Positions 15,504-23,529 are shown, numbered from the stretch's first letter. The stretch: DNA of 23,677 nucleotides from UBA1447 sp964568955 (GCA_964568955.1 CAZMSM010000032.1:1-23677); one strand, 5' to 3'. Notes: a model not told the origin generated them from the letters alone. A program made the numbers and translations.

Positions 15504-16803
15504 TTTCAATTACCTCCGCGACCGTGGCTAATCCGCGTTGTGCCAGGGCCTCATATCGCTGTCTTTTATCCCGTATCGGTTCTTCAAGCGGTGGCAGCAA
15601 ACCGAAATTTGCACCCATGGGCTGGAAGTCTTTGACGCACGGGCTACTGATGTAGGTTGAAAGAGCGCCGATCATGGACTGGGCAGGTAGGAGGATTGGC
15701 TCGCGCTTTTGAATGCGCCTTGCGGCGTTTAATCCTGCTAATATGCCGGAAGCGGCGGACTCCATATAGCCTTCCACACCCGTAATCTGTCCGGCAAAAA
15801 AAAGACCGGGTCTTGTTTTAAAACTAAAATCCGCGGCTAAGAGGCGGGGGGAGTCAATAAAAGTGTTGCGGTGCATGACCCCGTAGCGCACAAAATCGGC
15901 GTTTTTAAGCGCCGGTATCAAGCCGAAAACTCTTTTTTGTTCCGCAAACTTCAAGTTGGTTTGAAAGCCCACGAGGTTGAATAAGCGCCCTGTTGTATCC
16001 TCACGCCGCAGCTGCAAAACCGCCCAAGGCCGGTGGCCTGTTTTGGGGTCTCTCAACCCGACGGGGCGAAGGGTGCCGTAGCGCAGGGTGTCAAGCCCTC
16101 TGGCCGCTAAGACCTCAACGGGCATACAGCCCTCGTAAAAATCCTTTTTTTGGTCAAAGGCATGGAGGTCGGCACTTTGAGCACCCACCAGCTCCCGGTG
16201 GAAAAGCTCGTATTCCTCTTTGTCCATGGGGCAGTTGATGTAGTCGTCCTCGCCGCCCCTGTCGTAACGGGATTGCGTAAAAGCATGGTTGCTGTCGATG
16301 CTGTCGGCCGTTATGATAGGGGCCGCTGCGTCAAAAAAGCTCAAGCTCCCGCCGCAAATGTGTTGAATGTCTTGCGCCAATGTGTCCGAAACCAGGGGCC
16401 CTGCCGCGACAATAACCGTGCCCGTTTGCGGTATCTGGCGGACCTCCCGCCGCTCGAGGGTGATGAGTGGTTCCTTGCTGACTTTTTCGCTCATCAGGCG
16501 GGAAAATTCGTCCCTGTCAACAGCCAAGGCACCGCCGGCGGGCACGCTGCACTGCTTTGCAACTTCAACACAAACGCTGCCGAACAGCTCCATTTCCGCC
16601 TTGAGCATACCCCCTGCAGAACAATGGCGCAGGGCTTTGAAGGAATTTGAGCAGACAAGCTCCGCAAGCCCCGGTGAGCGGTGAGCGGGGGAATACTTCA
16701 GGGGCTTCATCTCAAGCAGGTGAACGGGGATGCCGGCCCTTGCCAAGGCGAACGCCGCTTCAACCCCGGCGAGGCCCCCGCCGATAACTGTTACATCACT
16801 CAT
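15487..16803 (-). CDS. trmFO: tRNA (uracil-54-C5)-methyltransferase, folate-dependent TrmFO
   Basis: FAD-dependent enzyme that methylates U54 in the T-loop of tRNA using methylene-tetrahydrofolate. Seen: dinucleotide-binding GGGLAG at 8-13, the family segment PAHRSPGLAELVCSNSFKA around 39-57 with Cys51, and Cys226 in EGCMPVE; both cysteines match the catalytic pair known in the family. The C-terminal FAD-binding part ITGVEGYMESAASG is present. 438 residues is normal. The start codon overlaps the topA stop as ATGA, so translational coupling to topA is likely; the topA-trmFO order is common in Firmicutes. Confidence 0.96.
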   Translation of the reverse strand: MSDVTVIGGGLAGVEAAFALARAGIPVHLLEMKPLKYSPAHRSPGLAELVCSNSFKALRHCSAGGMLKAEMELFGSVCVEVAKQCSVPAGGALAVDRDEFSRLMSEKVSKEPLITLERREVRQIPQTGTVIVAAGPLVSDTLAQDIQHICGGSLSFFDAAAPIITADSIDSNHAFTQSRYDRGGEDDYINCPMDKEEYELFHRELVGAQSADLHAFDQKKDFYEGCMPVEVLAARGLDTLRYGTLRPVGLRDPKTGHRPWAVLQLRREDTTGRLFNLVGFQTNLKFAEQKRVFGLIPALKNADFVRYGVMHRNTFIDSPRLLAADFSFKTRPGLFFAGQITGVEGYMESAASGILAGLNAARRIQKREPILLPAQSMIGALSTYISSPCVKDFQPMGANFGLLPPLEEPIRDKRQRYEALAQRGLATVAEVIENANHC

Positions 16804-19016
16804 TCTTCGTTTATCTCTTTTGTCTCTTTTGTCTCTTTTTTGTCATTTTGGTTCTCTTGCTCAGTTTGGTCGTTCTTTTCGTCGTCGTCTGCTTCTTCTT
16901 GCGCAGACGCTTTGCCTTTTCGCTCGGTTTTGGTTTCGTAGCCGCAACCTTCGTTGAGGCATGCCGTTATGCCACCTTTTTTGGCAAAGAGGGATTTACC
17001 GCATTGCGGGCAAATGCCCCCGGTTGGTTTATCCCAGGTTATAAAGGTGCAATCCGGCCACGCTTCGCAACCGAAGAAAGTATACCCTCTTTTTGACTTT
17101 TTTTCAACAACTTTTGCGCTGCAAATGGGGCAGGTTGCGCCCGTATCAATCACAAAGGGTTTTGCGTTTTTGCAATCGGGGTAACCGGGGCAGGCGAGGA
17201 ACTTTCCAAAACGCCCCACCTTCACCACCATCAATTTACCGCATTTTTCGCAGGGGATATCGGTCAGGTCTTCTTGGAGCTGAATTTTTTGCCCTTCCAT
17301 TTCGGTTTTTGCTTTGCTCAGGGCCGCCTCAAACTCATCATAAAAATCATGCAACACTTTAATATAGTCTGCCTTGCCGTTTTCCACCTCGTCAAGGGAC
17401 GTTTCCATTTGGGCGGTGAACTTGACGTTGACTATTTTTTGGAAGTGGTCTTTAAACACGCCGGTTACCGCTTCCCCAAGTTCTGTCGGGCTTAACACTT
17501 TCGCCTTGCGCTCAACATAACCCCGTTTGAGGACGGTTGAAATAATGGACGCATAGGTACTGGGCCTACCAATACCGTTTTCCTCAAGCGCTTTTATCAG
17601 GGTTGCTTCCGTAAAGCGTGGGGGCGGCTGTGTAAAGTGCTGGTTTGCGATGAGTTCTTTGAGCTTTAACAAGTCCGATTGTTTGAGTTCGGGCAACTTG
17701 GTGCTTTTTTCGCTCTTTTCATCATTCGCTTCTTCATAAAGTGTGGTAAAGCCGTCAAAGCTAACCGTGTAGCCGGAGGCGGTGAAGATGCAGTATTGGT
17801 CTTGCTCAAGTTGTGCCTTTGTGGCGGCGTGGATATTTATTTTCATTGTCGCTTGAATGCAGTCGGCCATAAGGCTTGCGATAAAGCGCTTCCATATCAA
17901 TGAATACAGTCGGTATTGGTCGGAGCTAAGGCTGCTTTTGGCTTGTTCGGGTGTGATGGAGGGGACGGCGGGGCGAATGGCCTCGTGGCCGTCTTGGGCA
18001 TTGGAGCGGGAGCGGAAATAGCGCGGCTTTTCCGGCAAATAGTTTGCACCGAAAGTTTCCGCTATATACTCGTTGCCTTGGGTTCTTGATTCTTCGGAAA
18101 TTCGCAGGGAGTCTGTTCTCATATAAGTGATAAGACCCGTGGTGCCGATGCCTTCAATATCCACACCCTCGTACAGCTCCTGGGCGGCCTTCATGGTTCT
18201 CTGCGCCTGAAAGCCCAAGCGTCTGGATGCTTCTTGCTGAAGGGTAGAGGTAATGAAGGGCGGGGAAGGGCTTTTCTTTCGGGTTCCTTTTTTAACCGAC
18301 TTGATGGTGTAGTCGGCACCCTTTAAACGATCCAGGTATTTGTCCGCCTGCTCTTTATCGCTTATCTTAATTTTCCCGCTTTCGTCCCCGTAAAAGGCCG
18401 CGGCAAAAGTACCGCCGCTTTTTGCCGCAAGTTTTGCGTCAAGGCTCCAGTATTCTTCCGGCAGGAAGGCGTTAATTTCGATTTCTCTATCAACAATCAG
18501 TTTAACCGCTACGCTTTGAACGCGCCCGGCGGACAGCCCTCTGCGGATTTTTTGCGATATAAAGGGGCTTAAGCGGTAGCCGACAAGGCGGTCCAATATT
18601 CGGCGCGCCTGCTGGGCGTTGACCAAATCCATGTCAACCGTCTGGGGGTTGTTGATGCCGCGCAGAACGCCCGTTTTGGTTATCTCATTAAAGGTAACCC
18701 TGTCGGTGGTCTTTAAATCAAGCTTCAGCAACTGGGCAAGATGCCAGGAGATGGCTTCGCCTTCGCGATCAGGGTCGGTGGCAAGAATGACTTGCTCACT
18801 CTTCTTAACCTTTGCTTTTAGCTCTTTGACAATTTTTTCTTTACCCTTGGCAACGGCATATTTGGGCGCGAAGTCGTTCTTTACATCTATACTGAGCCTT
18901 GCCGCGGGTAAATCGCGCACATGGCCCATGGATGCCGTGACCTCATAGCCGGGCCCCAAATACTTTTTAATGGTCTTTGCCTTTGCAGGCGATTCCACAA
19001 TAACTAATTTTGACAT
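16800..19016 (-). CDS. topA: DNA topoisomerase I
   Basis: Type IA topoisomerase that relaxes negative supercoils by single-strand passage. Seen: Toprim domain from residue 1 (LVIVESPAKAKTI, then ATDPDREGEAI at about 79-89), active-site Tyr298 in GLITYMRTDS, and three C-terminal zinc ribbons of Cys4 type starting near 585, 625 and 670 (CEKCGK, CPICSAK, CPQCGK). The protein ends in an acidic, low-complexity tail rich in E, D, K and T with KET repeats. ATG at 19016 is chosen over TTG at 19028 because GGAG lies 6 nt upstream and MSKLVIVESPAK is the family start. The 142-nt gap to dprA is repetitive, and no clear promoter is seen there. Confidence 0.97.
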   Translation of the reverse strand: MSKLVIVESPAKAKTIKKYLGPGYEVTASMGHVRDLPAARLSIDVKNDFAPKYAVAKGKEKIVKELKAKVKKSEQVILATDPDREGEAISWHLAQLLKLDLKTTDRVTFNEITKTGVLRGINNPQTVDMDLVNAQQARRILDRLVGYRLSPFISQKIRRGLSAGRVQSVAVKLIVDREIEINAFLPEEYWSLDAKLAAKSGGTFAAAFYGDESGKIKISDKEQADKYLDRLKGADYTIKSVKKGTRKKSPSPPFITSTLQQEASRRLGFQAQRTMKAAQELYEGVDIEGIGTTGLITYMRTDSLRISEESRTQGNEYIAETFGANYLPEKPRYFRSRSNAQDGHEAIRPAVPSITPEQAKSSLSSDQYRLYSLIWKRFIASLMADCIQATMKINIHAATKAQLEQDQYCIFTASGYTVSFDGFTTLYEEANDEKSEKSTKLPELKQSDLLKLKELIANQHFTQPPPRFTEATLIKALEENGIGRPSTYASIISTVLKRGYVERKAKVLSPTELGEAVTGVFKDHFQKIVNVKFTAQMETSLDEVENGKADYIKVLHDFYDEFEAALSKAKTEMEGQKIQLQEDLTDIPCEKCGKLMVVKVGRFGKFLACPGYPDCKNAKPFVIDTGATCPICSAKVVEKKSKRGYTFFGCEAWPDCTFITWDKPTGGICPQCGKSLFAKKGGITACLNEGCGYETKTERKGKASAQEEADDDEKNDQTEQENQNDKKETKETKEINEE

Positions 19017-19059
19017 TTCATGCTCCAATCTATTTGTAGCAGTTTAAAATAAAAAACTA

Positions 19060-19153
19060 CTTCTCCACTGCGTCCCAACTGTGTCCCCAAAGCTTCCCAA
19101 CGTTCTCCAACGCTTCTCCACTGCTTCTCCACCGCTTCCCCGCCTCGTCCCCG
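19060..19153. repeat. Degenerate 11-bp tandem repeat between dprA and topA
   Basis: About eight imperfect 10-11-bp units with consensus CTTCTCCACTG (purine-rich CAGTGGAGAAG on the coding strand), running from just upstream of topA almost to the dprA stop. Units include CTTCTCCACTG at 19060-19070 and 19113-19123 and CTTCTCCACCG at 19124-19134. Nearly every unit contains GGAG or GGGA in the mRNA sense. No gene or clear promoter inside. Confidence 0.75.
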
Positions 19154-19158
19154 TTTTC

Positions 19159-20409
19159 CTACATTAAAACATATCTTTTGCCCGAGGTCAACTCTATAAA
19201 GCCGTAGACCTCCAATTCGGTAAGGGCTGTGATGACCTTTGCGGGGTCAAGCTTTGCCGCGCGGACAATATCGTCAATGTGTACCGGGTCGCTTAAAATC
19301 TTTGAATAAACCACGTGCGTGGCTTCGTCCAAACTCGCCGGCAAAACGCGCCTTGCCTTTGTGAAACAAGGCTTTCGGCGTAAGAAATCAGCCATGTCGG
19401 CTTTGGGCGGGGGCACTTGCGCCGGTGCCGGTGTTTTGTTGAGGGGCATATTTTTTGAACTACCAAAACCGCCGGGTTTAGTGGGCGTTTCGGACAGAGA
19501 GGTTTCGAGTGCGTCAAAACTCAAGGCACCGGGGTAACGGAAGGCGTACTCTTCCAGCACATCCGCCGCCGAAAACACCGGCTTCGCCCCGTCTCTTATC
19601 ATTTTATTGGTACCCGTATAGGAGGAGTTGATGATGTCGCCCGGGACGGCGAAAATATCCCGCCCTTGCTCAAGGGCATAACCTGCGGTAATCAATGAGC
19701 CGCTTTTCTCCCCCGCTTCAATCACGACAGTGCCGTAACTCAAGCCGGAAATCAAACGGTTTCGAATAGGGAAGTTTGAGCCGACAGCCTGTGTGTCGGG
19801 CGGATATTCGCTAACGACAGCACCGCTTTGAGCAATTTGAGTGCGCAGGGCATGGTTGCCCATGAGGTACTTTGCGCCGAGCCCGCAGCCAAGTACCGCC
19901 ACGGTTTTCCCCCCACCATACAAGGCACCGGTGTGGGCAGCACTGTCAACACCGAGGGCACCGCCGCTGACCACCACCGCGCCGGAGCGGGAAAGGGAGG
20001 CGCTTAGCCTGCCTGCCACATCAATACTGTAGCGGGAAGCACAGCGGGAACCCACGACGGCGATGCTGATTTTTTCCCTCAAACAGCCCAAATCCCCCCA
20101 AGTGTAAAGCACAGCGGGGAAGTTGTTCAGCCCCAGCAGCAGCGGCGGGTAATCCGCACAGTCGGGCGTTATTATCTGCCAGTCATTTTGAGCGCATTGC
20201 CGCACAATGACGTTTGCTTGTTCGAGCGTGTAATTTTCAAGGCGCTGGATTTGCCTGTTTGTCACAGCACCGGAAAGCCGCCACTCCGTTGGCCCCGCAT
20301 CATACATCTCTTTGGGGGAATCGAAAGCGGCAACAACCGCGTCCGTCCTGCCTTGTATGCCAAGCCCCGCTTGGAGCCAAATCCAATAAGCACTAAGTTC
20401 TTCTTTCAT
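19159..20409 (-). CDS. dprA: DNA processing protein DprA/Smf
   Basis: Binds incoming single-stranded DNA and loads RecA during natural transformation; widely kept also in species not known to be competent. Seen: an N-terminal helical domain, then the Rossmann-like DprA core with VVGSRCASRY (118-127), SGGALGVDSAAH (148-159), a GCGLGAKYL segment and FPIRNRLISGLS (213-224). A proline-rich linker (about 305-345) leads to a C-terminal winged-helix domain ending in YGFIELTSGKRYVLM. 416 residues. ATG at 20409 is chosen because it overlaps the methyltransferase stop as ATGA and the family homology starts there; the open frame upstream of it shares no family similarity. Neighbours topA and trmFO are the usual Firmicutes context. 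Confidence 0.95.
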   Translation of the reverse strand: MKEELSAYWIWLQAGLGIQGRTDAVVAAFDSPKEMYDAGPTEWRLSGAVTNRQIQRLENYTLEQANVIVRQCAQNDWQIITPDCADYPPLLLGLNNFPAVLYTWGDLGCLREKISIAVVGSRCASRYSIDVAGRLSASLSRSGAVVVSGGALGVDSAAHTGALYGGGKTVAVLGCGLGAKYLMGNHALRTQIAQSGAVVSEYPPDTQAVGSNFPIRNRLISGLSYGTVVIEAGEKSGSLITAGYALEQGRDIFAVPGDIINSSYTGTNKMIRDGAKPVFSAADVLEEYAFRYPGALSFDALETSLSETPTKPGGFGSSKNMPLNKTPAPAQVPPPKADMADFLRRKPCFTKARRVLPASLDEATHVVYSKILSDPVHIDDIVRAAKLDPAKVITALTELEVYGFIELTSGKRYVLM

Positions 20410-21194
20410 TGAGTAAGCTCCCACATAATAATTGCCGCACAAGCGGACGCATTGAGCGATTCCACCGTGCCTTTCATTGGTATTGCAACCCTTTCGGCGC
20501 AAGCATCCAGAACCCCGGGGGAAATGCCGGCGCCTTCGTTGCCGATGACGCAAATCATACCGCCGGCGTTTTTGAGTATTTCGGGCCCATGCGCACCCTC
20601 GCCGCTGACGGTGGAGGCGATTGTGAGCAGCCCTTGCCGGGCGGCATTGTTCAAGAGTTCGGGCAAATTTTCCGTTTCAATAATAGCTAACCTGAGCGAA
20701 GCACCCATGGCCGCGCGCAAGGCTTTGGGGTTATAGATGTCACACCCGCCACTGACAATCAGGGCGTCTATACCCAGCGCCTCGGCCGTTCGGCATATGG
20801 TTCCCAAATTGGAAGGGTCTTGAATATCCTCCAGCGCGATATAACGGGCGTTTAATTCTATTGTATAGACGCCCGGGTTCTTGTCGCGTATGTTACAAAC
20901 ACAAAAAACCCCTTGCGCCGAGGAGGTATCCGTTAATCGGCTCGCTATTTCCGGCGTAATCTCATAGCAAACTTGCGCCTTTTTTATAATCGGGCCCGTA
21001 TAGTCGGCGTATTTTTCCATGGCTTGTGGAGTTAAAAACGCTTGCACAATCTCCACACCGTTTGCGGCAGCGTCCGCACACAGTCGTGCCCCTTCCAGCA
21101 GGAAAAGCCCCGCTTCCCGCCGTTTTTTCGCACTTGTGCCAAGGAGGGCCGCTGATTTAATTTTTTCATTTGAGCGGCTGATTATTTTTTCCAT
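20406..21194 (-). CDS. SpoU/TrmH-family RNA 2'-O-methyltransferase
   Basis: SAM-dependent knotted (SPOUT) methyltransferase acting on the ribose 2'-OH of tRNA or rRNA. Seen: an N-terminal substrate-binding part with FLLEGARLCADA (about 31-42), then the three SpoU motifs: EDIQDPSNLGTICRTAEALG (122-141, with the conserved Asn and Arg), VIGNEGAGIS (216-225), and IPMKGTVESLNASACAAI (238-255). Motif 3 has Asn-Ala where Asn-Val is usual. 262 residues, normal. The target nucleotide cannot be told from sequence. It is the first gene of the long operon behind the promoter at 21268-21296; AAGGA lies 7 nt before the ATG. Confidence 0.92.
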   Translation of the reverse strand: MEKIISRSNEKIKSAALLGTSAKKRREAGLFLLEGARLCADAAANGVEIVQAFLTPQAMEKYADYTGPIIKKAQVCYEITPEIASRLTDTSSAQGVFCVCNIRDKNPGVYTIELNARYIALEDIQDPSNLGTICRTAEALGIDALIVSGGCDIYNPKALRAAMGASLRLAIIETENLPELLNNAARQGLLTIASTVSGEGAHGPEILKNAGGMICVIGNEGAGISPGVLDACAERVAIPMKGTVESLNASACAAIIMWELTQ

Positions 21195-21267
21195 AGTTCA
21201 ATCCTTATATCGATTCCCAACGGAAGCCTTCTAAAGTGCCGAACGCGAAGATTCTGTAGACCACCAC

Positions 21268-21296
21268 ATAATAATTCATTGTTCCGCAAAAATCAA
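21268..21296 (-). promoter_or_regulatory. Sigma-A promoter of the methyltransferase-dprA-topA operon
   Basis: On the minus strand, TTGATT (21296-21291) and TATTAT (21273-21268) are separated by exactly 17 bp. It lies between the rplT terminator and the methyltransferase start, about 75 nt upstream of the ATG, as expected for a promoter opening the next operon. Confidence 0.65.
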
Positions 21297-21313
21297 CCAT
21301 ATTAACAAACAAT

Positions 21314-21339
21314 AAGGGCGGACTGTTCAGTCTGCCCTT
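21314..21339 (-). terminator. Intrinsic terminator after rplT
   Basis: On the minus strand, an 11-bp stem with one G-T wobble (arms 21314-21324 and 21329-21339, GGGCAGACT/AGTCCGCCC core, 4-nt loop) is followed by a T-rich but not pure tract (ATTGTTTGTT). It lies about 55 nt past the rplT stop and ends the infC-rpmI-rplT operon. Confidence 0.75.
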
Positions 21340-21394
21340 TGAAACAAAAATTCAAAACGCCTCAGGCGTGTGGCCTTTGGCGCTGAATTTAGGT

Positions 21395-21751
21395 TTATGC
21401 GGTTTGTGCTTTGACCTGGTCGACCAATGCTGTGAAGGCTGCCGGGTCAGCGATAGCGATTTCGGACAGCATTTTGCGGTTGAGGTTGATTTCGGCTTTC
21501 TTGAGCCCATTGATGAAGGTTGAATAGTTCATACCGTTCATTTTTGCAGCCGCGGAAATACGAGTGATCCAAAGACGACGGAAGTTGCGCTTTTTCTGCT
21601 TGCGCCCTACGTAGGCGTACTGGCCGGACTTCATAACGGCTTGCTTGGCGGTTTTGAAAAGCTTGCTCTTGGAGCCGTAATAGCCCTTTGCGAGCTTTAA
21701 TACTTTATTCCTTCTCTTGCGCGTCATCATCGCGCCTTTTACACGAGCCAT
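21395..21751 (-). CDS. rplT: 50S ribosomal protein L20
   Basis: Binds 23S rRNA early in large-subunit assembly and, in Firmicutes, represses its own operon through the infC leader. The sequence is highly basic and fully typical: ARVKGAMMTRKRRNKVLKLA at the start, GRKQKKRNFRRLWITRI in the middle, and NGLKKAEINLNRKMLSEIAI near the end. 118 residues is normal. GGAGG lies 9 nt before the ATG. It is the last gene of the operon, followed by the terminator at 21314-21339. Confidence 0.98.
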   Translation of the reverse strand: MARVKGAMMTRKRRNKVLKLAKGYYGSKSKLFKTAKQAVMKSGQYAYVGRKQKKRNFRRLWITRISAAAKMNGMNYSTFINGLKKAEINLNRKMLSEIAIADPAAFTALVDQVKAQTA

Positions 21752-21790
21752 GGTAAATTACCTCCGAATTTTTTACATTTTCGCTTGAGT

Positions 21791-21988
21791 CTATTTGTAG
21801 GGAATCAGGCGCTTGATTTGCTTTTGGTTGGTAACGTCAGCGACGGTGGTTTTGCGCAGATTCCTCTTGCGTTTTGTGCTCTTCTTGGTGAGGATGTGCG
21901 ACATATAGGCGTGAGAACGGATAGCTTTGCCGGTTTTTGAAATTTTAAAACGTTTTTTTGCTCCGCTGTGTGTTTTGATTTTGGGCAT
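21791..21988 (-). CDS. rpmI: 50S ribosomal protein L35
   Basis: Small basic protein of the large ribosomal subunit. The 65 residues match the family end to end: MPKIKTHSGAKKRFKISKTG, the HILTKKSTKRKRNLRK segment, and the final IKRLIPYK. GAGGAG lies 6-7 nt upstream of the ATG. It sits between infC and rplT in the universal order. Confidence 0.98.
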   Translation of the reverse strand: MPKIKTHSGAKKRFKISKTGKAIRSHAYMSHILTKKSTKRKRNLRKTTVADVTNQKQIKRLIPYK

Positions 21989-22028
21989 GGTTTCTCCTCC
22001 TTGTGATTTCTGATTCTTGTTATTTAGC

Positions 22029-22547
22029 TTATTTAACGACGTTTGGCGCCAGGAACATCAGCATTTGACGGCCTTCAAGTTTGGCGGGTTTCTCCACTGT
22101 CGAAAGTTCTTCGCAAGCCTCTGCGAATCGGGCCATGTTTGCCAGGCCGATATTCGGGTGAGCCATCTCGCGTCCTCTAAAGCGTATTGAAACCTTTACC
22201 TTGTCGCCGGCAGCAAGGAACTTTTTCGCATGGCTGACTTTAGTGTCAAAATCGTGGGTATCGATTTTAAGGGAAAGTCGTATTTCCTTGATATCCACCA
22301 CGCGTTGCTTTTTCTTTGCCTCTTTTTCCCGTTTAGACTCTTCAAAACGGAATTTGCCGTAGTCCATGATTTTACAAACAGGCGGTTTTGCCATCGGTGC
22401 GATTTTGACCAAGTCAAGCGATTTTTCTTCCGCCAATTTTAAAGCTTCAGCGGATGACATAATGCCCAGCTGTTCGCCATCGTCTGTGACAATCCTAAGT
22501 TCTTTATCACGGATAGCCTCGTTGATCTGCATTTCCTTATTGCTGAT
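22029..22547 (-). CDS. infC: Translation initiation factor IF-3, probable ATC start
   Basis: Binds the 30S subunit, prevents premature subunit joining and checks start-codon choice. Seen: the N-terminal domain QINEAIRDKELRIV, the central KPPVCKIMDYGKF motif, and the C-terminal domain with KVKVSIRFRGREM. I place the start at ATC (22547-22545): GGGAGGTG lies directly upstream with 9 nt from GGAGG, and relatives begin with the ISKEMQINE-type N-terminus from a rare start codon. The next ATG, at 22532, has only AAGGA 1-2 nt away, too close. The ATG at 22763 lies upstream of the promoter's start site and cannot be used. Rare AUU/AUC starts are a known autoregulatory device of infC. This gives 172 residues plus stop, normal for IF-3. 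Confidence 0.93.
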   Translation of the reverse strand: MSNKEMQINEAIRDKELRIVTDDGEQLGIMSSAEALKLAEEKSLDLVKIAPMAKPPVCKIMDYGKFRFEESKREKEAKKKQRVVDIKEIRLSLKIDTHDFDTKVSHAKKFLAAGDKVKVSIRFRGREMAHPNIGLANMARFAEACEELSTVEKPAKLEGRQMLMFLAPNVVK

Positions 22548-22725
22548 GTGAAAGCACCTCCCAATGCGTTTACGGGTAAATTCAAAGCGAGGGCAGTTGT
22601 AAAACCGTCCTCGCAAAATCAACACATCCGGGGCAAAGACCCCGTTTATAGTATTGACCTTGCGGCAGACGAAACCCCGAAGGTGAGAACGCAAGGCGGT
22701 TGCCTTGACTGCTCTGCTTTGTTGT
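22548..22725 (-). ncRNA. infC leader, L20-leader-like with attenuator hairpin
   Basis: About 178 nt of untranslated leader between the promoter and infC. On the minus strand it contains CCTTGCG/CGCAAGG pairing around a CUCACC-UUCG-GGG core, then a hairpin CGGGG-TCTTTG-CCCCG (22629-22644), then a long hairpin with arms GCGAGG/CCTCGC (22587-22614) followed by TTTGAATTT, which looks like an attenuator. Position and layout fit the Firmicutes L20 leader, in which excess L20 promotes termination before infC. The match to that family is by memory and was not scored. Confidence 0.7.
22587..22614 (-). terminator. Attenuator-like hairpin in the infC leader
   Basis: Arms GCGAGG and CCTCGC extend inward with near-complementary GCAGTT/AACCGT, giving about 12 bp with one or two mismatches around a GTAA loop. 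On the minus strand it is followed by TTTGAATTT, a weak T-tract, consistent with conditional rather than constitutive termination. Confidence 0.6.
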
Positions 22726-22731
22726 AGATGT

Positions 22732-22760
22732 ATTCTAACAGCACCAATGTCAAAAGTCAA
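22732..22760 (-). promoter_or_regulatory. Sigma-A promoter of infC-rpmI-rplT
   Basis: On the minus strand TTGACT (22760-22755) and TAGAAT (22737-22732) are exactly 17 bp apart, both close to consensus. Expected start site near 22725, about 178 nt before the infC start codon. Confidence 0.8.
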
Positions 22761-22824
22761 CATTTTTTTGCGCGGAACTTCGAAAAGCTCAAAATATCAA
22801 GGCCTAAGCGTGCTGTTTAGTGGT

Positions 22825-23529
22825 TTATTTAAGCAACGGGCAGTTGCATTTAGAGCAAAACTCGTCACCGATGTCGTTCAAATACGCACACGCGTTGCAA
22901 AAAGACACCGTGTCACGTGTTTTGTCCTGTTTTTCGTAGGACTTGAGCTTGCCGTGGTGACGGACTTTGTCCCCAATTTGAAAATAGTTGTAGCGGGTGT
23001 CATCATCTTCCGCTGTCAGCTCATGCTTTTTGCCGCGCTCATCTTTAATGACAACCTTGTATTCCATATAGTTGACCCAATAGTAGTCGTTCGTGTCCGA
23101 CCCACTGCTTTGTTTGCGGCGCTTATTTTTGATGGTTTTATCGACCACAAGGCCATCCCACGTTTTTGAGCGCATTCGGCTGAGAACCGTTAAAAGTGCA
23201 ATGGTAAGGAACATGCCGCCAATACCCATGCCGATATACATCGCCTGCGGATTGTCCATCTCGCTGCTTGTTTCGCCGTAAACGGTAAAGCCGACGAAAG
23301 CGATAACGGCCAAAACAGCGGAGAAAATGCCGGCGTAGCGGTTGGAGTTTTTGACATATTTTGCAAAGGCCGGGTCGTTGATGCGGGGCGAATACCCCAA
23401 TGTGCCCCCCATCCCGCCCGCGGGCGGGCTCACCGGTGGCGTTTGCCCGTTTTTGGTAAAAGCAGTGCCGCAGTTTGAACAAAAGGTAGCTCCGGGGGAT
23501 GATTCGTTGCCGCAAACAGAACAAAACAT
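22825..23529 (-). CDS. Membrane protein with two zinc ribbons
   Basis: No specific function recognised. Seen in 234 residues: an N-terminal zinc ribbon (Cys3, Cys6, Cys17, Cys20 in MFCSVCGNES and FCSNCG), a Pro/Gly-rich linker (30-45), two hydrophobic transmembrane segments (about 66-84 and 97-117), a soluble beta-rich stretch (about 123-200), and a second ribbon at the very C-terminus (Cys211, Cys214, Cys225, Cys228). With two membrane passes both ribbons should face the same side, most likely the cytoplasm. The start at 23529 is chosen because MFCSVCGN is the usual opening of such ribbon proteins; the ribosome binding site there (GGGTG) is weak and preceded by a small GGGGC-TTA-GCCCC hairpin. 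Upstream in-frame ATGs exist but add no recognisable sequence. It has its own strong promoter with a palindromic spacer. Confidence 0.8.
   Translation of the reverse strand: MFCSVCGNESSPGATFCSNCGTAFTKNGQTPPVSPPAGGMGGTLGYSPRINDPAFAKYVKNSNRYAGIFSAVLAVIAFVGFTVYGETSSEMDNPQAMYIGMGIGGMFLTIALLTVLSRMRSKTWDGLVVDKTIKNKRRKQSSGSDTNDYYWVNYMEYKVVIKDERGKKHELTAEDDDTRYNYFQIGDKVRHHGKLKSYEKQDKTRDTVSFCNACAYLNDIGDEFCSKCNCPLLK

Noticed and set aside
20410..20553. 48-residue N-terminal extension of DprA
   Set aside because: Overlaps the end of the RNA methyltransferase gene, is Arg/Cys-rich and unlike DprA; the ATGA-coupled start at 20409 is far better.
22548..22763. N-terminal extension of IF-3 to the ATG at 22763
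   Set aside because: That ATG lies upstream of the predicted transcription start, and the extra residues are translated leader RNA structure with no IF-3 similarity.
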